A stretch of DNA of 64,000 nucleotides. Origin: Acidicapsa acidisoli. Its GTDB lineage: Bacteria > Acidobacteriota > Terriglobia > Terriglobales > Acidobacteriaceae. Made by a program: the position numbers and the translations under genes. The stretch is from positions 204,169-268,168 of the forward strand of contig NZ_JAGSYI010000006.1 of assembly GCF_025685625.1 (NCBI RefSeq), in the 5' to 3' direction. The notes beneath the pieces were generated by a model. That model saw nothing but the letters and a program-made list of their open reading frames with translations. It ran no database searches and was not told the origin of the DNA. Shown piece by piece: positions 45,995 through 55,391 of the stretch. Within the stretch, counting starts at the first letter, position 1. Each line of letters opens with the position of its first letter.

Positions 45995-46599
45995 GGCTGC
46001 AACTCCAGAAAGTTTTTGAGGATTGTGAGGCCGGTCTCGCCCGACTTTTCGGGATGAAATTGAACGCCGAAGACATTTCGGTCCTCGACTGCGGCGGCAA
46101 AGGGCTGGATATAGTCCGTAGTGGCGACCGTCGCATCTGTAACCGGAGCCCGCCACGAATGGGTGAAATATGCGAACTCACCCGATTGAACGCCAGCAAA
46201 CAGGCGCGACGTCGGACGGACGTTGATCTGGTTCCAGCCGACGTGCGGCACTTTCTCCGAGCCATCGGGAAAGTGCTCGATAACTTCCGGTAGATAACCT
46301 AAGCCCGGTTGGTCTGGAGCCTCGGTGCTGCCAGCGTACAGCCATTGCATTCCAACGCAGATGCCGAGGAAAGGAACGCCCCGTTCGATGGCAGCGCGAA
46401 TGGCGGCGGTCAGGCCAGTCTCATCGAGCCGGCGCGTGGCGGCAAAATGCCCGACGCCAGGCAGGATGATGCGTTCGGCGGAGACCAATGGCTCCGGCCC
46501 ATCCGTGACCGAGACCTCTGCCCCGAGATGGCGCAGGGATTTGACGACCGAGGTCAGATTGCCTGCCTTGTAGTCGATGACGGTAACTGGAGTCGTCAT
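45988..46599 (-). CDS. hisH: Imidazole glycerol phosphate synthase glutaminase subunit
   Basis: 203 residues. Class I glutamine amidotransferase with Cys in GICVGMQWL, His and Glu in [11 protein letters not shown], and the oxyanion loop LPGVGHF. It releases ammonia from glutamine for HisF. The start overlaps the hisB stop by one base (TGATG), so it is coupled. Confidence 0.96.
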   Translation of the reverse strand: MTTPVTVIDYKAGNLTSVVKSLRHLGAEVSVTDGPEPLVSAERIILPGVGHFAATRRLDETGLTAAIRAAIERGVPFLGICVGMQWLYAGSTEAPDQPGLGYLPEVIEHFPDGSEKVPHVGWNQINVRPTSRLFAGVQSGEFAYFTHSWRAPVTDATVATTDYIQPFAAAVEDRNVFGVQFHPEKSGETGLTILKNFLELQPC

Positions 46600-47204
46600 C
46601 AGAGAAGCCCCTTGGTGCTGGGCAGCATCTCGGCCAGTTGGCTGTCCCTCGAGCAGGCCACGCGCAGGGCGCGTGCAAAGGCCTTGAAGATCGCCTCAAT
46701 CTTGTGGTGATTGCTGCGTCCGTACATCGTCTTCACGTGAACATTGGCCTGCGCTCCGCGAGCAAAGCCCTCGAAGAAATCCGTAACCAGTTCGGTCTGC
46801 AGATCGCCGACGAGGCGAGTTCGGACCTTTGTGTCGACTGCGTACGCCGTGCGACCGCTCAGGTCGATGGCCGCAATGGCGAGGGTTTCATCCATGGGCA
46901 TCAGAAAATAACCGGCGCGGTTAATGCCGCGCTTGTCACCGATAGCGCGCGCAAAGGCCTCGCCGAGCGCGATACCGACGTCTTCGACGGTGTGGTGCTG
47001 ATCGACATCGAGGTCGCCCCGGCAGGTGAGATCAAGGTCAAAGCCACCGTGGCGAGTGAACAGTTCGAGCATGTGGTCGAAGAAGCGAATGCCAGTCGCA
47101 ACCTTATACTGACCGCGGCCTTCGATGGTGAGATGAAGATCGATCTTCGTCTCGGTAGTATGACGTATGATTTCGGCGGTCCTGTTCGCTTGAGGCGCGG
47201 TCAT
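46599..47204 (-). CDS. hisB: Imidazoleglycerol-phosphate dehydratase
   Basis: 201 residues, monofunctional form. Two HHxxE-type manganese sites: [14 protein letters not shown] and [17 protein letters not shown], and the second repeat with [16 protein letters not shown]. The start [21 protein letters not shown] fits. It converts IGP to imidazole acetol phosphate. It overlaps hisC by 4 nt (ATGA). Confidence 0.97.
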   Translation of the reverse strand: MTAPQANRTAEIIRHTTETKIDLHLTIEGRGQYKVATGIRFFDHMLELFTRHGGFDLDLTCRGDLDVDQHHTVEDVGIALGEAFARAIGDKRGINRAGYFLMPMDETLAIAAIDLSGRTAYAVDTKVRTRLVGDLQTELVTDFFEGFARGAQANVHVKTMYGRSNHHKIEAIFKAFARALRVACSRDSQLAEMLPSTKGLL

Positions 47205-48310
47205 TTGGATGCTCCGGCTGGATTGGATTTCAGAAAACTTTCGACGGCGGTGAGTGCAGTTCGCATCTGTTCAGGCGTGCCGATGGTGATGCGGACGCAG
47301 CCCAGGCAGCCGGGATCGGCTGAGCGATCGCGGACAAGAATTCCCTGCTCGCGCATGGCTGCGACGAATTCCCGATGCGTTGCGCCGATGTTGACGAGTA
47401 CAAAATTCGCTTCGGTAGGCCAGTAATCCAGACCGAGCCCGGTGAGGCCGGATAGAAATTCTGCGCGGGCTTGTTTGACTTGAGCCACATACCAGTCGAT
47501 ATAACTTTGGTCTTTCAGCGCCGCAGTGAGGGCAGCCAGAGCAACCGAATTCACACTGTAGGGAGAGAGCACTCGGCGAACCCAGCGCAGCAGCGATTCA
47601 GGCCCGGCAAGCAGCCCAAGGCGAAGCCCGGCAAGTCCGTAAGCCTTCGAAAAAGTGCGGGCGACAACCAGATTTGGAACCTTGCCGACCAGATCGATGA
47701 CGGATTGACCGTAGAAGTGAAAATAAGCTTCGTCCACAAGAATGATGGCTCCGGGCGCGGCCTGTGCTATGGCCAAAATCTGTTCCCGCGTGGCGACGCT
47801 GCCGGTCGGGCTGTTGGGATTAGCGATAGCAATGATGCGAGTGCGCGCATTGATTGCGCCTAGAAGAGATTCGAAGGGGAATCGGAAGTCGTCTGCGGCC
47901 TGAACTTTACGCAGGGTAGCATCAGTGGACGAGGCGTAAATCTCGTACATCGTGTACGTGGGAACCGGAAGAAGCAGCTCATCGCCAGCGTCGAGGAAGG
48001 CTTGACACAGAACGTGAATGGCCTCGTCAACACCGTTGGTCAGAAGGACTTGCTCCGGAGCCACGTCAAGATAATTTGCCACCAGAGCTTCGACGGGTTC
48101 GCGCTCCGGGTAGCGGGTGAGGTCGGTGGCGGAGATATTTTCGAGAGCGGTCTTCACTGCCGGAGAACAAGCGAGCGTGTTCTCGTTGAAGTCCAGGCGC
48201 AAGCGGTCGCGATGACCCAGTGGTGGATGATATTCGGGCATCGCGAGGACCCGCGCTCGCGGTTGGATTTCGGTTGCAGCTAAATCCTTGACGGCTTGAT
48301 CGGGGGTCAT
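47201..48310 (-). CDS. hisC: Histidinol-phosphate aminotransferase
   Basis: 369 residues from the ATG at 48310, which overlaps the hisD stop; the longer frame to 48415 is not used. PLP-Lys in [16 protein letters not shown]; other residues in [18 protein letters not shown] and [11 protein letters not shown]. It makes histidinol phosphate with glutamate as amino donor. Typical length. Confidence 0.95.
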   Translation of the reverse strand: MTPDQAVKDLAATEIQPRARVLAMPEYHPPLGHRDRLRLDFNENTLACSPAVKTALENISATDLTRYPEREPVEALVANYLDVAPEQVLLTNGVDEAIHVLCQAFLDAGDELLLPVPTYTMYEIYASSTDATLRKVQAADDFRFPFESLLGAINARTRIIAIANPNSPTGSVATREQILAIAQAAPGAIILVDEAYFHFYGQSVIDLVGKVPNLVVARTFSKAYGLAGLRLGLLAGPESLLRWVRRVLSPYSVNSVALAALTAALKDQSYIDWYVAQVKQARAEFLSGLTGLGLDYWPTEANFVLVNIGATHREFVAAMREQGILVRDRSADPGCLGCVRITIGTPEQMRTALTAVESFLKSNPAGASK

Positions 48311-49623
48311 GCTTTTCCTCGCTTTCCTGATTTTGCGCGGGGTAGAACGCCAGCTTCCATACAAGTGCGAATCGCCTCGGCGTGGCCGACGAGCCCTTCG
48401 GCTTCCGCAAGGCAAATGGCGTGTGGACCCAACTCAGCCAGTCCTGCAGCAGTGTATTGCTGTGTGGTGATGAGCTTGACGAAGTCCATCACGCTCAACC
48501 CTCCACGAACCGCCGCCATTCCGCCGGTAGGCAGTGTGTGGTTGGGGCCGGATATGTAGTCGCCCATTGGCTGCGGCGAATGCTGCCCGATAAAGACGCT
48601 GCCCGCGTTTTGAATCCACGCCAGATCAGCCTCGGAATCGACTGTCAGGTGTTCTGGAGCGAGGCGGTTGGTGAGAATATGAGCTTCTTCCGTTGAAGCC
48701 ACGAGGAAGATGTATCCGTTCTTGTGCAGAGCCTCACGAGCTACTGTGTTCTTGAGGCTGCGCTGCTTTGCTTCTTCAATCACGGCGAGCGCAAGCGGCT
48801 CGTTGGTGGTGATGAAGATAGCGAGAGCTTCGGGATCGTGTTCGGCTTGCGCCACAAGATCGGAGGCAATGCCTTCCGGAGTTCCCTGCTCGCTGGTGAC
48901 GACGATCTCCGTAGGACCGGCAAGCATATCGATTGCACAATCAAACGCGACCGAACGCTTTGCAGCGGTCACGTACAGGTTCCCAGGGCCGACGATCTTC
49001 GCCACACATGGAATCGACTCCGTTCCGTAGGCCAGGGCGGCAATGGCATGTGCTCCACCAATGCGGTAGAACTCGGTGATGCCGAGCAGATATGCGGTTG
49101 CGAGAGTTTCTGGCGCGGGACGCGGCGAAGTGACAACAATTCGGCTGACGCCTGCGACCTGCGCCGGAATCACAGTCATCAACATGGTCGACGGCAGGGG
49201 ATGACGGCCGCCGGGGACATAGCAGCCTGCCGATTCAATCGGACGAACAAATTGACCGGTCGTGAGACCGCCACCGGTTGGAAACTCGGGTGAGAAGTTC
49301 CAGGATGGCGGCAATTGTCTCTGCGCGAAGGCGCGAATATTGACCGCAGCCGTTTCGAGAGCCCGTTGAAGCGCTGGATCAAGATGCTGCCACGCTGACG
49401 CAGTCTCTTCGGTGGTGACGCGAACCGGTGAGTTTGGCGTCAACCCATCGAATTTGCGTGCGAAGCGCAGAAGGGCGCGGTCACCCTGGCCTCGCACCTC
49501 GCGAAGAATCTTTCGGACTGTGGGAAGAACGTTATCCAGCGCAGCACCACCGCGTCTTTCAAGCTCAACGAGCTTTGCCTCGGCCTGTTTGGCGCCACGT
49601 CCTGTTGTTCGGAGAAGTCGCAT
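48307..49623 (-). CDS. hisD: Histidinol dehydrogenase
   Basis: 438 residues. The family blocks AGCYVPGGRHPLPSTMLM, IVGPGNLYVTAAKR, DLVAQAEHDPEA, LAPEHLTVDSE and GDYISGPNHTLPTGG are all present, including the zinc-binding His/Asp positions. It oxidises histidinol to histidine with two NAD. A GAGGG lies 13 nt upstream. Separated from hisG by a 114-nt palindromic spacer. Confidence 0.97.
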   Translation of the reverse strand: MRLLRTTGRGAKQAEAKLVELERRGGAALDNVLPTVRKILREVRGQGDRALLRFARKFDGLTPNSPVRVTTEETASAWQHLDPALQRALETAAVNIRAFAQRQLPPSWNFSPEFPTGGGLTTGQFVRPIESAGCYVPGGRHPLPSTMLMTVIPAQVAGVSRIVVTSPRPAPETLATAYLLGITEFYRIGGAHAIAALAYGTESIPCVAKIVGPGNLYVTAAKRSVAFDCAIDMLAGPTEIVVTSEQGTPEGIASDLVAQAEHDPEALAIFITTNEPLALAVIEEAKQRSLKNTVAREALHKNGYIFLVASTEEAHILTNRLAPEHLTVDSEADLAWIQNAGSVFIGQHSPQPMGDYISGPNHTLPTGGMAAVRGGLSVMDFVKLITTQQYTAAGLAELGPHAICLAEAEGLVGHAEAIRTCMEAGVLPRAKSGKRGKA

Positions 49624-49648
49624 GGTTGTCGGTTACCCTCAACGATTT

Positions 49649-49700
49649 TGGGCCGTCCCACCCTTGTCGCAATGACACGACGGCAAAGATGGGACGCCCT
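49649..49700. repeat. Imperfect palindromic (REP-like) element between hisG and hisD
   Basis: The arms GGGCCGTCCCACCCTTG and CAAAGATGGGACGCCC pair with one bulge, separated by a short AT-richer loop. Similar 'GTCCCA...TGGGAC' arms recur at 37056-37079. Such elements are plentiful in acidobacterial spacers in my recollection, but copies elsewhere cannot be counted here. Confidence 0.45.
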
Positions 49701-49737
49701 TACTTGTTTGAATTTCAGGAAACAGTAGGTCTATGGG

Positions 49738-50613
49738 TTACAGAACCACTTTGTTCAGCGGATATTCGACGATACCGGTAGCTCCAGCAGCCTTGAGGCG
49801 TGGGACTACTTCGCGAACGGTTGTTTCCTCAAGGATTGTGTTCACGGCCACCCACTCCGGGTTACTCAACTCTGAAATCGTGGGTGAATTGAGAGCGGGC
49901 AGCACTTCGAGGATCGTCTGCAAATTCTTACGCTCGACATTCAACATCAAGCCCACCTGCGACTGTGCGTCAATGGCAGCGCGCAGCATCAATGCAATGG
50001 ATTCAATCTTATTTCGCTTCCACTCGTCATTCACCGCCGACTGACTCGCGATCAGGTGCGTCTCACTCTCCATGACTGTGTCGATAATCGTGAGGCGATT
50101 GGCTTTCAGCGAGCTTCCGGTTTCCGTAACTTCTACAATCGCGTCCGCCAGCATGGGCGGTTTGACTTCGGTGGCTCCCCAACTGAACTCCACTTTGACA
50201 TTCACACCCTTTTTCTCGAAGTAGCTCTTGGTCACGCCGACCAGTTCTGTGGCGATAGTTTTGCCTTCGAGGTCCTCGGCTTTTTCGAAGCCGCTGCCCT
50301 CGGGAACAGCCAGCACCCAGCGGACCTTGCGGCGGCTTTGCTTGGCATAGGTAAGTGAAGTGATGCTGGTGACGTTCAGGCCGCTTTCGACCACCCAGTC
50401 AATGCCCGTCAGGCCTGCGTCGAGAACGCCGTGTTCGACGTAGCGGGCCATCTCCTGAGCACGGATCAGCATACACTCGATTTCTTTGTCGTCAATCGAG
50501 GGAAAATAGGAGCGGCCGTCTGCGTAGATATTCCAGCCAGCGCGTTTGAAGAGGGCCAGCGTTGCATCCTGCAGGCTGCCTTTCGGGATTCCGAGACGAA
50601 TTTTATTTGCCAC
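49738..50613 (-). CDS. hisG: ATP phosphoribosyltransferase, long form
   Basis: A GTG at 50613 preceded by GAGGTG gives 291 residues beginning [14 protein letters not shown], the usual HisG start; a longer reading to 50787 lies within hisI and is rejected. PRPP loop and substrate site around [12 protein letters not shown] and [15 protein letters not shown]. The C-terminal ~75 residues ([14 protein letters not shown]...) are the regulatory ACT-like domain of the long HisG, so feedback inhibition by histidine is expected. First committed enzyme; overlaps hisI by 11 nt. Confidence 0.95.
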   Translation of the reverse strand: MANKIRLGIPKGSLQDATLALFKRAGWNIYADGRSYFPSIDDKEIECMLIRAQEMARYVEHGVLDAGLTGIDWVVESGLNVTSITSLTYAKQSRRKVRWVLAVPEGSGFEKAEDLEGKTIATELVGVTKSYFEKKGVNVKVEFSWGATEVKPPMLADAIVEVTETGSSLKANRLTIIDTVMESETHLIASQSAVNDEWKRNKIESIALMLRAAIDAQSQVGLMLNVERKNLQTILEVLPALNSPTISELSNPEWVAVNTILEETTVREVVPRLKAAGATGIVEYPLNKVVL

Positions 50614-50974
50614 TCTGCACCTCTGCTGCAATCTCAGTTGAAATCGGGATCTGCTTGGTGAAGCAGGAAACGGTGCCTTCGTGGCAGACCAGACCGTCGC
50701 CTTCCACCACGACTTTGAATACGAGAGTATCGTTGTCGCAATCGGTGGCTGCGGAAATGACTCGCAGGCGGTTACCGCTGGTTTCACCCTTCATCCAGAG
50801 CTTCTGCCGGGTACGACTCCAAAAGGTGACGAAGCCGGTTTCCAGGGTCTTGGCGTAGCTGATCGGGTTGAGGAAGCCGAGCATCAGGACTTCTCCCGTT
50901 GCATTGTCTTGGACAACGCCCGGGACGAGGCCATCCATCTTGTCGAAATCTATTTCGGGTAGCGCAGTAGTCAT
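50603..50974 (-). CDS. hisI: Phosphoribosyl-AMP cyclohydrolase
   Basis: 123 residues from the ATG at 50974 with AAGGA upstream; the frame runs on to 51028 without support. Conserved blocks: [37 protein letters not shown], the metal-binding DCDNDTLVF and the Cys in GTVSCF. HisE is not fused, and no hisE is seen in the window. First structural gene of the operon, 169 nt after the leader peptide stop. Confidence 0.95.
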   Translation of the reverse strand: MTTALPEIDFDKMDGLVPGVVQDNATGEVLMLGFLNPISYAKTLETGFVTFWSRTRQKLWMKGETSGNRLRVISAATDCDNDTLVFKVVVEGDGLVCHEGTVSCFTKQIPISTEIAAEVQSGK

Positions 50975-51082
50975 CTTTTGATCCTTGGAATCTCTCACTT
51001 CCGGTTTAGGGTTTCGGCTTGACGTCAATTTTGACCGTCTGTTCTGTCCGTCGATGTCGAAGATGCCAGCAGAAGAAGCAAA

Positions 51083-51113
51083 AAGCCCGCTGGCGTCTAA
51101 CGCCGGCGGGCTT
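51083..51113 (-). terminator. Attenuator-type terminator in the his leader
   Basis: On the minus strand the arms AAGCCCGCCGGCG and CGCCAGCGGGCTT (51113-51101 and 51095-51083) form a 13-bp stem with one G-U pair and a 5-nt loop, followed by TTTTTGCTTC. It lies 29 nt after the leader stop and ~105 nt before hisI. It is the strongest terminator in this region, within the leader rather than after a gene. Confidence 0.85.
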
Positions 51114-51170
51114 CTTTCAATCCTGCTGTTGGTTCTGGCCGTTCAGCTTAGGCCATAGCAGTCCGCCGGC
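51102..51170 (-). promoter_or_regulatory. Antiterminator pairing in the his leader
   Basis: GCCGGCGG (minus strand, 51170-51163, within the codons after the His run) is an exact 8-bp complement of CCGCCGGC (51109-51102), which is the 5' arm of the terminator. The two structures exclude each other. A ribosome that finishes the leader would cover the first segment and let the terminator form; a stalled ribosome would leave it free. This is the classical attenuation logic. Confidence 0.7.
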
Positions 51171-51220
51171 ATGTTCATCCCGTGATGGTGGTGATGACGA
51201 TGATGGCGGTGAATCTGCAT
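51143..51220 (-). CDS. hisL: Histidine leader peptide of the his operon
   Basis: A 25-residue frame, too short for ordinary ORF lists. It reads M-Q-I-H-R-H-H-R, then five further His, then a 12-residue tail ending in TGA; eight of residues 4-13 are His (codons CAC and CAT). It lies directly upstream of the terminator above. Ribosome stalling here under low charged His-tRNA would change folding. The codon run HHHHH is far above chance. The ATG has only a weak AGGG at distance. Confidence 0.85.
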   Translation of the reverse strand: MQIHRHHRHHHHHGMNMPADCYGLS

Positions 51221-51230
51221 CTAAGAAATT

Positions 51231-51259
51231 ACCCTAAGCAAGACGCCTCGATTTGTCAA
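51231..51259 (-). promoter_or_regulatory. Candidate his promoter
   Basis: On the minus strand TTGACA (51259-51254) and TAGGGT (51236-51231) are 17 nt apart. The -35 is perfect and the -10 weak (3/6). Transcription would begin near 51225, only about 5 nt before the leader ATG. Confidence 0.5.
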
Positions 51260-51517
51260 ATGCGCAACCATTCCCAGTTCCTCTCGCCATGTTGCGCGGA
51301 ATTATCCTTGGCTGGCGCATACTGGAGCGTGAGGTTTGGACCACCAGCATCCACCGCAGCATTCCCAGTTACCCCGCCCATCCCCTGCTCAACCACCGAT
51401 GGACATCATCAATTCGAGTAAAAAAAGCGCGCAAAAACAGCCTAAAACCGCCATAAATCGCGCCTTAATTTCGCCGCAAGTTACACATTCAACGCAAGAT
51501 ACGCCATAAAAACAGTA

Positions 51518-51531
51518 CCCCCCCCGGGGGG
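51518..51531. repeat. C8-G6 homopolymer palindrome
   Basis: CCCCCCCC then GGGGGG, flanked by GTA and CTAC. Such homopolymer runs are prone to slippage and sequencing error. Confidence 0.6.
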
Positions 51532-51642
51532 CTACTTCTTTGTCGCTTTTAGCAGTCAGAACCGCATTTTCAACTACGCCAACGTGAATCTTTTCATTCC
51601 GCGCGTCGGTCGTACGGCAGGTGCATAGCGGAGAATTTAGAA

Positions 51643-51951
51643 GTGAACTCCCGAATCGCTATCTGCTCTCAAGTCCTGGCATTCTCGCTGATTGCATCGG
51701 CGCAAATGCCGTCCACCAACCACTCGGCCGACCCCGTGGATATCAATCGGGCTACCGTGACGGAGTTGCTGACAGTGCCGGGAATGACAGCCAGTTGGGC
51801 CGAGCGAATCGTTCGCTTTCGCCCTTACCGGACCAAGCTCGACTTAGTGGATCAGGGAGTCGTGACGCCAGAGGTCTATCAGCGCATTCGCGATGGAGTG
51901 ATTGCGCACCGAATCGCATCGGACGACACGAAGGGACAGGCCAAACGCTGA
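51643..51951 (+). CDS. Exported ComEA-like helix-hairpin-helix protein
   Basis: 102 residues from a GTG preceded by GGAG. A short signal (ICSQVLAFSLIASAQ) is followed by a single HhH pair: VDINRATVTELLTVPGMTASWAERIVRFRPYRTKLDLVDQGVVTPEVYQRI. This pattern is typical of ComEA, which binds DNA in the periplasm. The protein is much shorter than normal ComEA with a membrane anchor, and no comEC is nearby. It converges with the RND pump gene. Confidence 0.75.
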   Translation: MNSRIAICSQVLAFSLIASAQMPSTNHSADPVDINRATVTELLTVPGMTASWAERIVRFRPYRTKLDLVDQGVVTPEVYQRIRDGVIAHRIASDDTKGQAKR

Positions 51952-51960
51952 TCTTGCTCC

Positions 51961-51996
51961 GCCCTGTCGCCAGATGGCTGCCGCTGGCGACGGGGC
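51961..51996. terminator. Bidirectional hairpin between HhH and RND genes
   Basis: Arms GCCCTGTCGCCAG and CTGGCGACGGGGC pair at 12 of 13 positions with a 10-nt loop. AGAATTT follows; no long T run. Confidence 0.65.
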
Positions 51997-52012
51997 AGAA
52001 TTTAGTCAAGAA

Positions 52013-55000
52013 TTACGCGACGACCGCTTCTTCCTCACAACCCTCCGGCTTTTTCCTGGGCTTGATACGAGCCAGCAGACCGCTGAGGATCACGTAGAGC
52101 ACAGGAATAAAGACCAAGTTCAGAACCGTCGAGAGCAACATTCCTCCGACAATCGTTGTTCCCACCGAGTGCCTGCCAAGCGCGCCGGCACCCGTGGCAA
52201 AAACCAGCGGCATAACGCCGAGAATGAAGGCGAACGAAGTCATCAGAATCGGACGGAGACGCAGTTCAGCCGCCTCAATCGCTGCTTCCGCAATGGACCG
52301 TCCCTTTGCGCGCAGTTGCTCCGCGAACTCGACGATGAGAATCGCGTTCTTTGCCGAGAGGCCGATGAGCATAACCAGACCAATCTGGCAGTAGACATCG
52401 TCCGAAAGTCCTCGGACAGCTACGGCTCCCAAAGCTCCGAGCACGGCCATGGGAACGGCAAGAAGAATGATGAATGGAAGCGCAAAGCTTTCGTACTGGG
52501 CCGACAGGGTGAGGTAAACGACCAACAAACCCAGCGCGAAGATGATGACCGCCTTGCCGCTGGACTCGATTTCTTCCTGGGTGAGTCCTGTCCAACTGAA
52601 GGTCATGCCGGGCATCATGACCTTGCGCGCAAGCTGCTCCATGGAAGCGATGCCCTCGCTTGAACTTTTGCCCGGCGCGGCCGAGCCGTCGATTTCAACA
52701 GAACGGAAGAGATTGTAATGCGAAATGACCTGCGGGCCCGCCGAATCCTTGATATTGACGAGGTTGTCGAGCGGCACCATCTGATTCGTGGTATCCGAGC
52801 GCACGTAGAAGGAATGCAGATCGGTTTCCTTCATGCGGAAGGGTTGATCGGCCTGTACATAGACGCGATAGGTGCGGTTGTTGTAGTCGAAGTCGTTGAC
52901 GTATTCCGACCCCATGAAGACGTTGAGTGTCGTGGAGATCTGCGTGAGCGAAACACCCATCGCCTTCGCCTTCTGGCGGTCAATAGTAACGAGCAACTGC
53001 GGATCGCTGGCCGAAAAGCTGGTGAAAAGGCCAGTGAGACCGAGCTTAGGATCGCGGCTCGCACCGATGATGTTGTGCGAAACCTGATCGAGGTCCGCGA
53101 GCGTATTCTTGCCCAGATCCTGAAGCATGAACTGAAAGCCGCCAAAGGAGCCGAGGCCTTGGACCGCAGGCGGCTCAAACATTGCGACAATTCCGCCCGG
53201 CACCATGAAAAGCTTAGGCCCGAGGCTGGCGACGATATCCGCCGAGGAATGGCCCTTGCCAAGACGCTGGTCGGATGGGGTAAGAGCCGCAAAGATGATA
53301 CCCGCATTTGGCGAAGCGCCATTGAGACTGAAACCAGAAACGGCGAACGCGCCCGCGATATCGTGGTTCTGCGCCAGCAACAATTGGGCGCGATCCGCGA
53401 TGGCGGTTGTGTCGGAGAGCGACGCTCCTGGGGGCGCCTGAACGACCACCATCAGATAGCCCTGATCTTCCTGGGGAATGAATCCTGTCGGGACGTGCAG
53501 ATACATCCAACCGGTTGCCGCAAGGCCCGCGAAGAAGAGGATCAAGAGTACATAGCGCAGCTTCAGTGTGAAATGAATCAGCCGGGCATAAGTACGGGAT
53601 ATCCAGCCGATTGAGTTATCGATCCCATGCGCGAATCCGGAATAGGCTCTAGACAGCGGGCGAATACGCAGGAAATCGAGTTGCTGGTATTTCGCTTCTT
53701 CTCCGCGCAGGAACAGCGCGGCCAGAGCCGGAGACAGAGTAAGTGCGTTGAAGGCAGATATAGCGATCGCAAAAGCAATTGTCAGCGAAAACTGCCTGTA
53801 AAGAATGCCAGTCGTACCTGGGAAGAAAGAAACCGGGACAAAGACGGCAATCAGGACCAGCGACGTGGCGATAACTGCACTGGTGACTTCGCCCATAGCC
53901 TCGGAGGCTGCCTTATGAGGGTCGCAATGCTCCAGCGCAATGTGGCGCTGCACGTTTTCAATCACAACAATGGCGTCATCGACCACCAAACCCGTGGCGA
54001 GAGTGATTCCGAAGAGCGTGAGCGAATTGATCGAGAAACCGAATATTTTGATGAACGCGAATGTACCTATCAACGACACAGGAATCGTCACGGCCGGAAT
54101 AATCGTCGCGCGCCAGTCGAGGAGAAAGAGAAAAATCACCACGATGACGATGATGATCGCCTCGCCGAGGGTGATCAGGACCTCATGAATCGAGTCGCCG
54201 ACGATCGTCGTCGAATCGAAGGCCACGGCATATTTCAGACCCGGCGGAAAGCTCTTGGACAACTCCTTGAGCATCGCTTTGGCGTCCCGGTCCACATCCA
54301 GCGCATTGGCGTTGGAAAGCTGTTGCACGCCGAGGCCGACGGCGTCATATCCCTGGAACTTCAGGTTGCTGCTATAGTCTTCGGCGCCAACAACAGCGTG
54401 GCCGACATCCTTCAACAGGACCAAGCCGTTTGGAGTGTTTTTGACAATAATGTTATTGAATTGCTCCGGGTCGCTAAGCCTTCCGACGACACGCACTGCG
54501 ACCTGGAAGGACTGTTTGTTGTCAGACGGTGGCTGACCAAGTTGCCCAGCAGGCACTTCGACGTTTTGCTCAGTCAGTGCATTGACGACATCAGTCGCGG
54601 TAAGGGACCGTTCGGCCAATTTGGCTGGATCGAGCCACACGCGCATGGCGTATTTGCGCTCACCGAAGATAACCACGTCACCAACGCCCTTGACACGCTT
54701 AATGGCGTCCTTGACGTAGACATCCAGATAGTTGGAGATGAACTCGTTGGAGTACCGATTGTCTTCGGTATAGAAGCCCGAGCCGAACACGAAGTTGCTG
54801 TTCGCTTTGGTGATGGTGATGCCCGCGGCGTTGACAGCGGAGGGCAAGCGTCCAGTGACGCTGGCAACTCGATTCTGCACGTCTACCGCGGCGATATCCA
54901 GATCATAGCCGGTGTTGAAGGTGGCCGTGATCGTGCTGACACCGTTGTTGGTGCTGGCCGACTCGATGTAGTGCATGCCCTCGACGCCGTTGATCGACTC

Positions 55001-55201
55001 TTCCAGCGGGATCGTAACTGCTTTCTCCACCGTCTCAGCGTCCGCGCCGACGTATGAGGAAGTTACCACGACCTGCGGTGGCGCGAGAGTGGGATAAAGG
55101 GAGATCGGCAAAGTGGGAATGCACACCGCGCCGGCCAGGATAATAAGGAGCGCCGACACTGTAGCGAATACTGGACGGTGAATGAAGAAATCTACGAACA
55201 A
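52013..55201 (-). CDS. RND multidrug efflux permease (AcrB/HAE1 family)
   Basis: 1062 residues. Start MFVDFFIHRPVFATVSALLIILAG is the family N-terminus; twelve membrane helices with two large periplasmic loops. The proton-relay Asp pair lies in the helix-4 segment TLATGLVVDDAIVVIENV, and the gating loop near QEDQGYLMVVVQ. HAE1-type pumps export drugs, dyes or other amphiphiles. It follows its adaptor with a 190-nt gap on the same strand. No TolC-type gene is next to it, so an outer-membrane factor elsewhere must complete the pump. The substrate is unknown. Confidence 0.94.
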   Translation of the reverse strand: MFVDFFIHRPVFATVSALLIILAGAVCIPTLPISLYPTLAPPQVVVTSSYVGADAETVEKAVTIPLEESINGVEGMHYIESASTNNGVSTITATFNTGYDLDIAAVDVQNRVASVTGRLPSAVNAAGITITKANSNFVFGSGFYTEDNRYSNEFISNYLDVYVKDAIKRVKGVGDVVIFGERKYAMRVWLDPAKLAERSLTATDVVNALTEQNVEVPAGQLGQPPSDNKQSFQVAVRVVGRLSDPEQFNNIIVKNTPNGLVLLKDVGHAVVGAEDYSSNLKFQGYDAVGLGVQQLSNANALDVDRDAKAMLKELSKSFPPGLKYAVAFDSTTIVGDSIHEVLITLGEAIIIVIVVIFLFLLDWRATIIPAVTIPVSLIGTFAFIKIFGFSINSLTLFGITLATGLVVDDAIVVIENVQRHIALEHCDPHKAASEAMGEVTSAVIATSLVLIAVFVPVSFFPGTTGILYRQFSLTIAFAIAISAFNALTLSPALAALFLRGEEAKYQQLDFLRIRPLSRAYSGFAHGIDNSIGWISRTYARLIHFTLKLRYVLLILFFAGLAATGWMYLHVPTGFIPQEDQGYLMVVVQAPPGASLSDTTAIADRAQLLLAQNHDIAGAFAVSGFSLNGASPNAGIIFAALTPSDQRLGKGHSSADIVASLGPKLFMVPGGIVAMFEPPAVQGLGSFGGFQFMLQDLGKNTLADLDQVSHNIIGASRDPKLGLTGLFTSFSASDPQLLVTIDRQKAKAMGVSLTQISTTLNVFMGSEYVNDFDYNNRTYRVYVQADQPFRMKETDLHSFYVRSDTTNQMVPLDNLVNIKDSAGPQVISHYNLFRSVEIDGSAAPGKSSSEGIASMEQLARKVMMPGMTFSWTGLTQEEIESSGKAVIIFALGLLVVYLTLSAQYESFALPFIILLAVPMAVLGALGAVAVRGLSDDVYCQIGLVMLIGLSAKNAILIVEFAEQLRAKGRSIAEAAIEAAELRLRPILMTSFAFILGVMPLVFATGAGALGRHSVGTTIVGGMLLSTVLNLVFIPVLYVILSGLLARIKPRKKPEGCEEEAVVA

Positions 55202-55391
55202 GGCTTGTCGTCCTTCCTATGCATCTGGCTCGCCTAGAACAGTTCCACGAAGGTGGAATCGGCTCCGACCGGAGCGCTCCAAATCAACGTGACTGCAATG
55301 CAATGCTGAATCTATGCGATAGCCAGCTCGTGCCAGCTAACGCGATTGCGCTTTTTGCAGCCACGACTTCCACTGTCTTACAAACCATTTC

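Larger units (their letters stand above)
51221..51642. other. Intergenic region between his leader and HhH gene
   Basis: Contains the his promoter candidate at its left end and, at 51518-51531, eight C followed by six G. AT-rich stretches around 51430-51480 (AAAAAGCGCGCAAAAACAG) may help bind proteins or act as promoter UP elements. No gene is supported. Confidence 0.5.

Noticed and set aside
50614..50787. Longer HisG start at 50787
   Set aside because: It would lie within hisI; the GTG at 50613 has a GAGGTG site and gives the standard HisG N-terminus.
53627..55057. 476-codon plus-strand frame
   Set aside because: It lies inside the RND permease gene on the other strand, with no recognisable domain.
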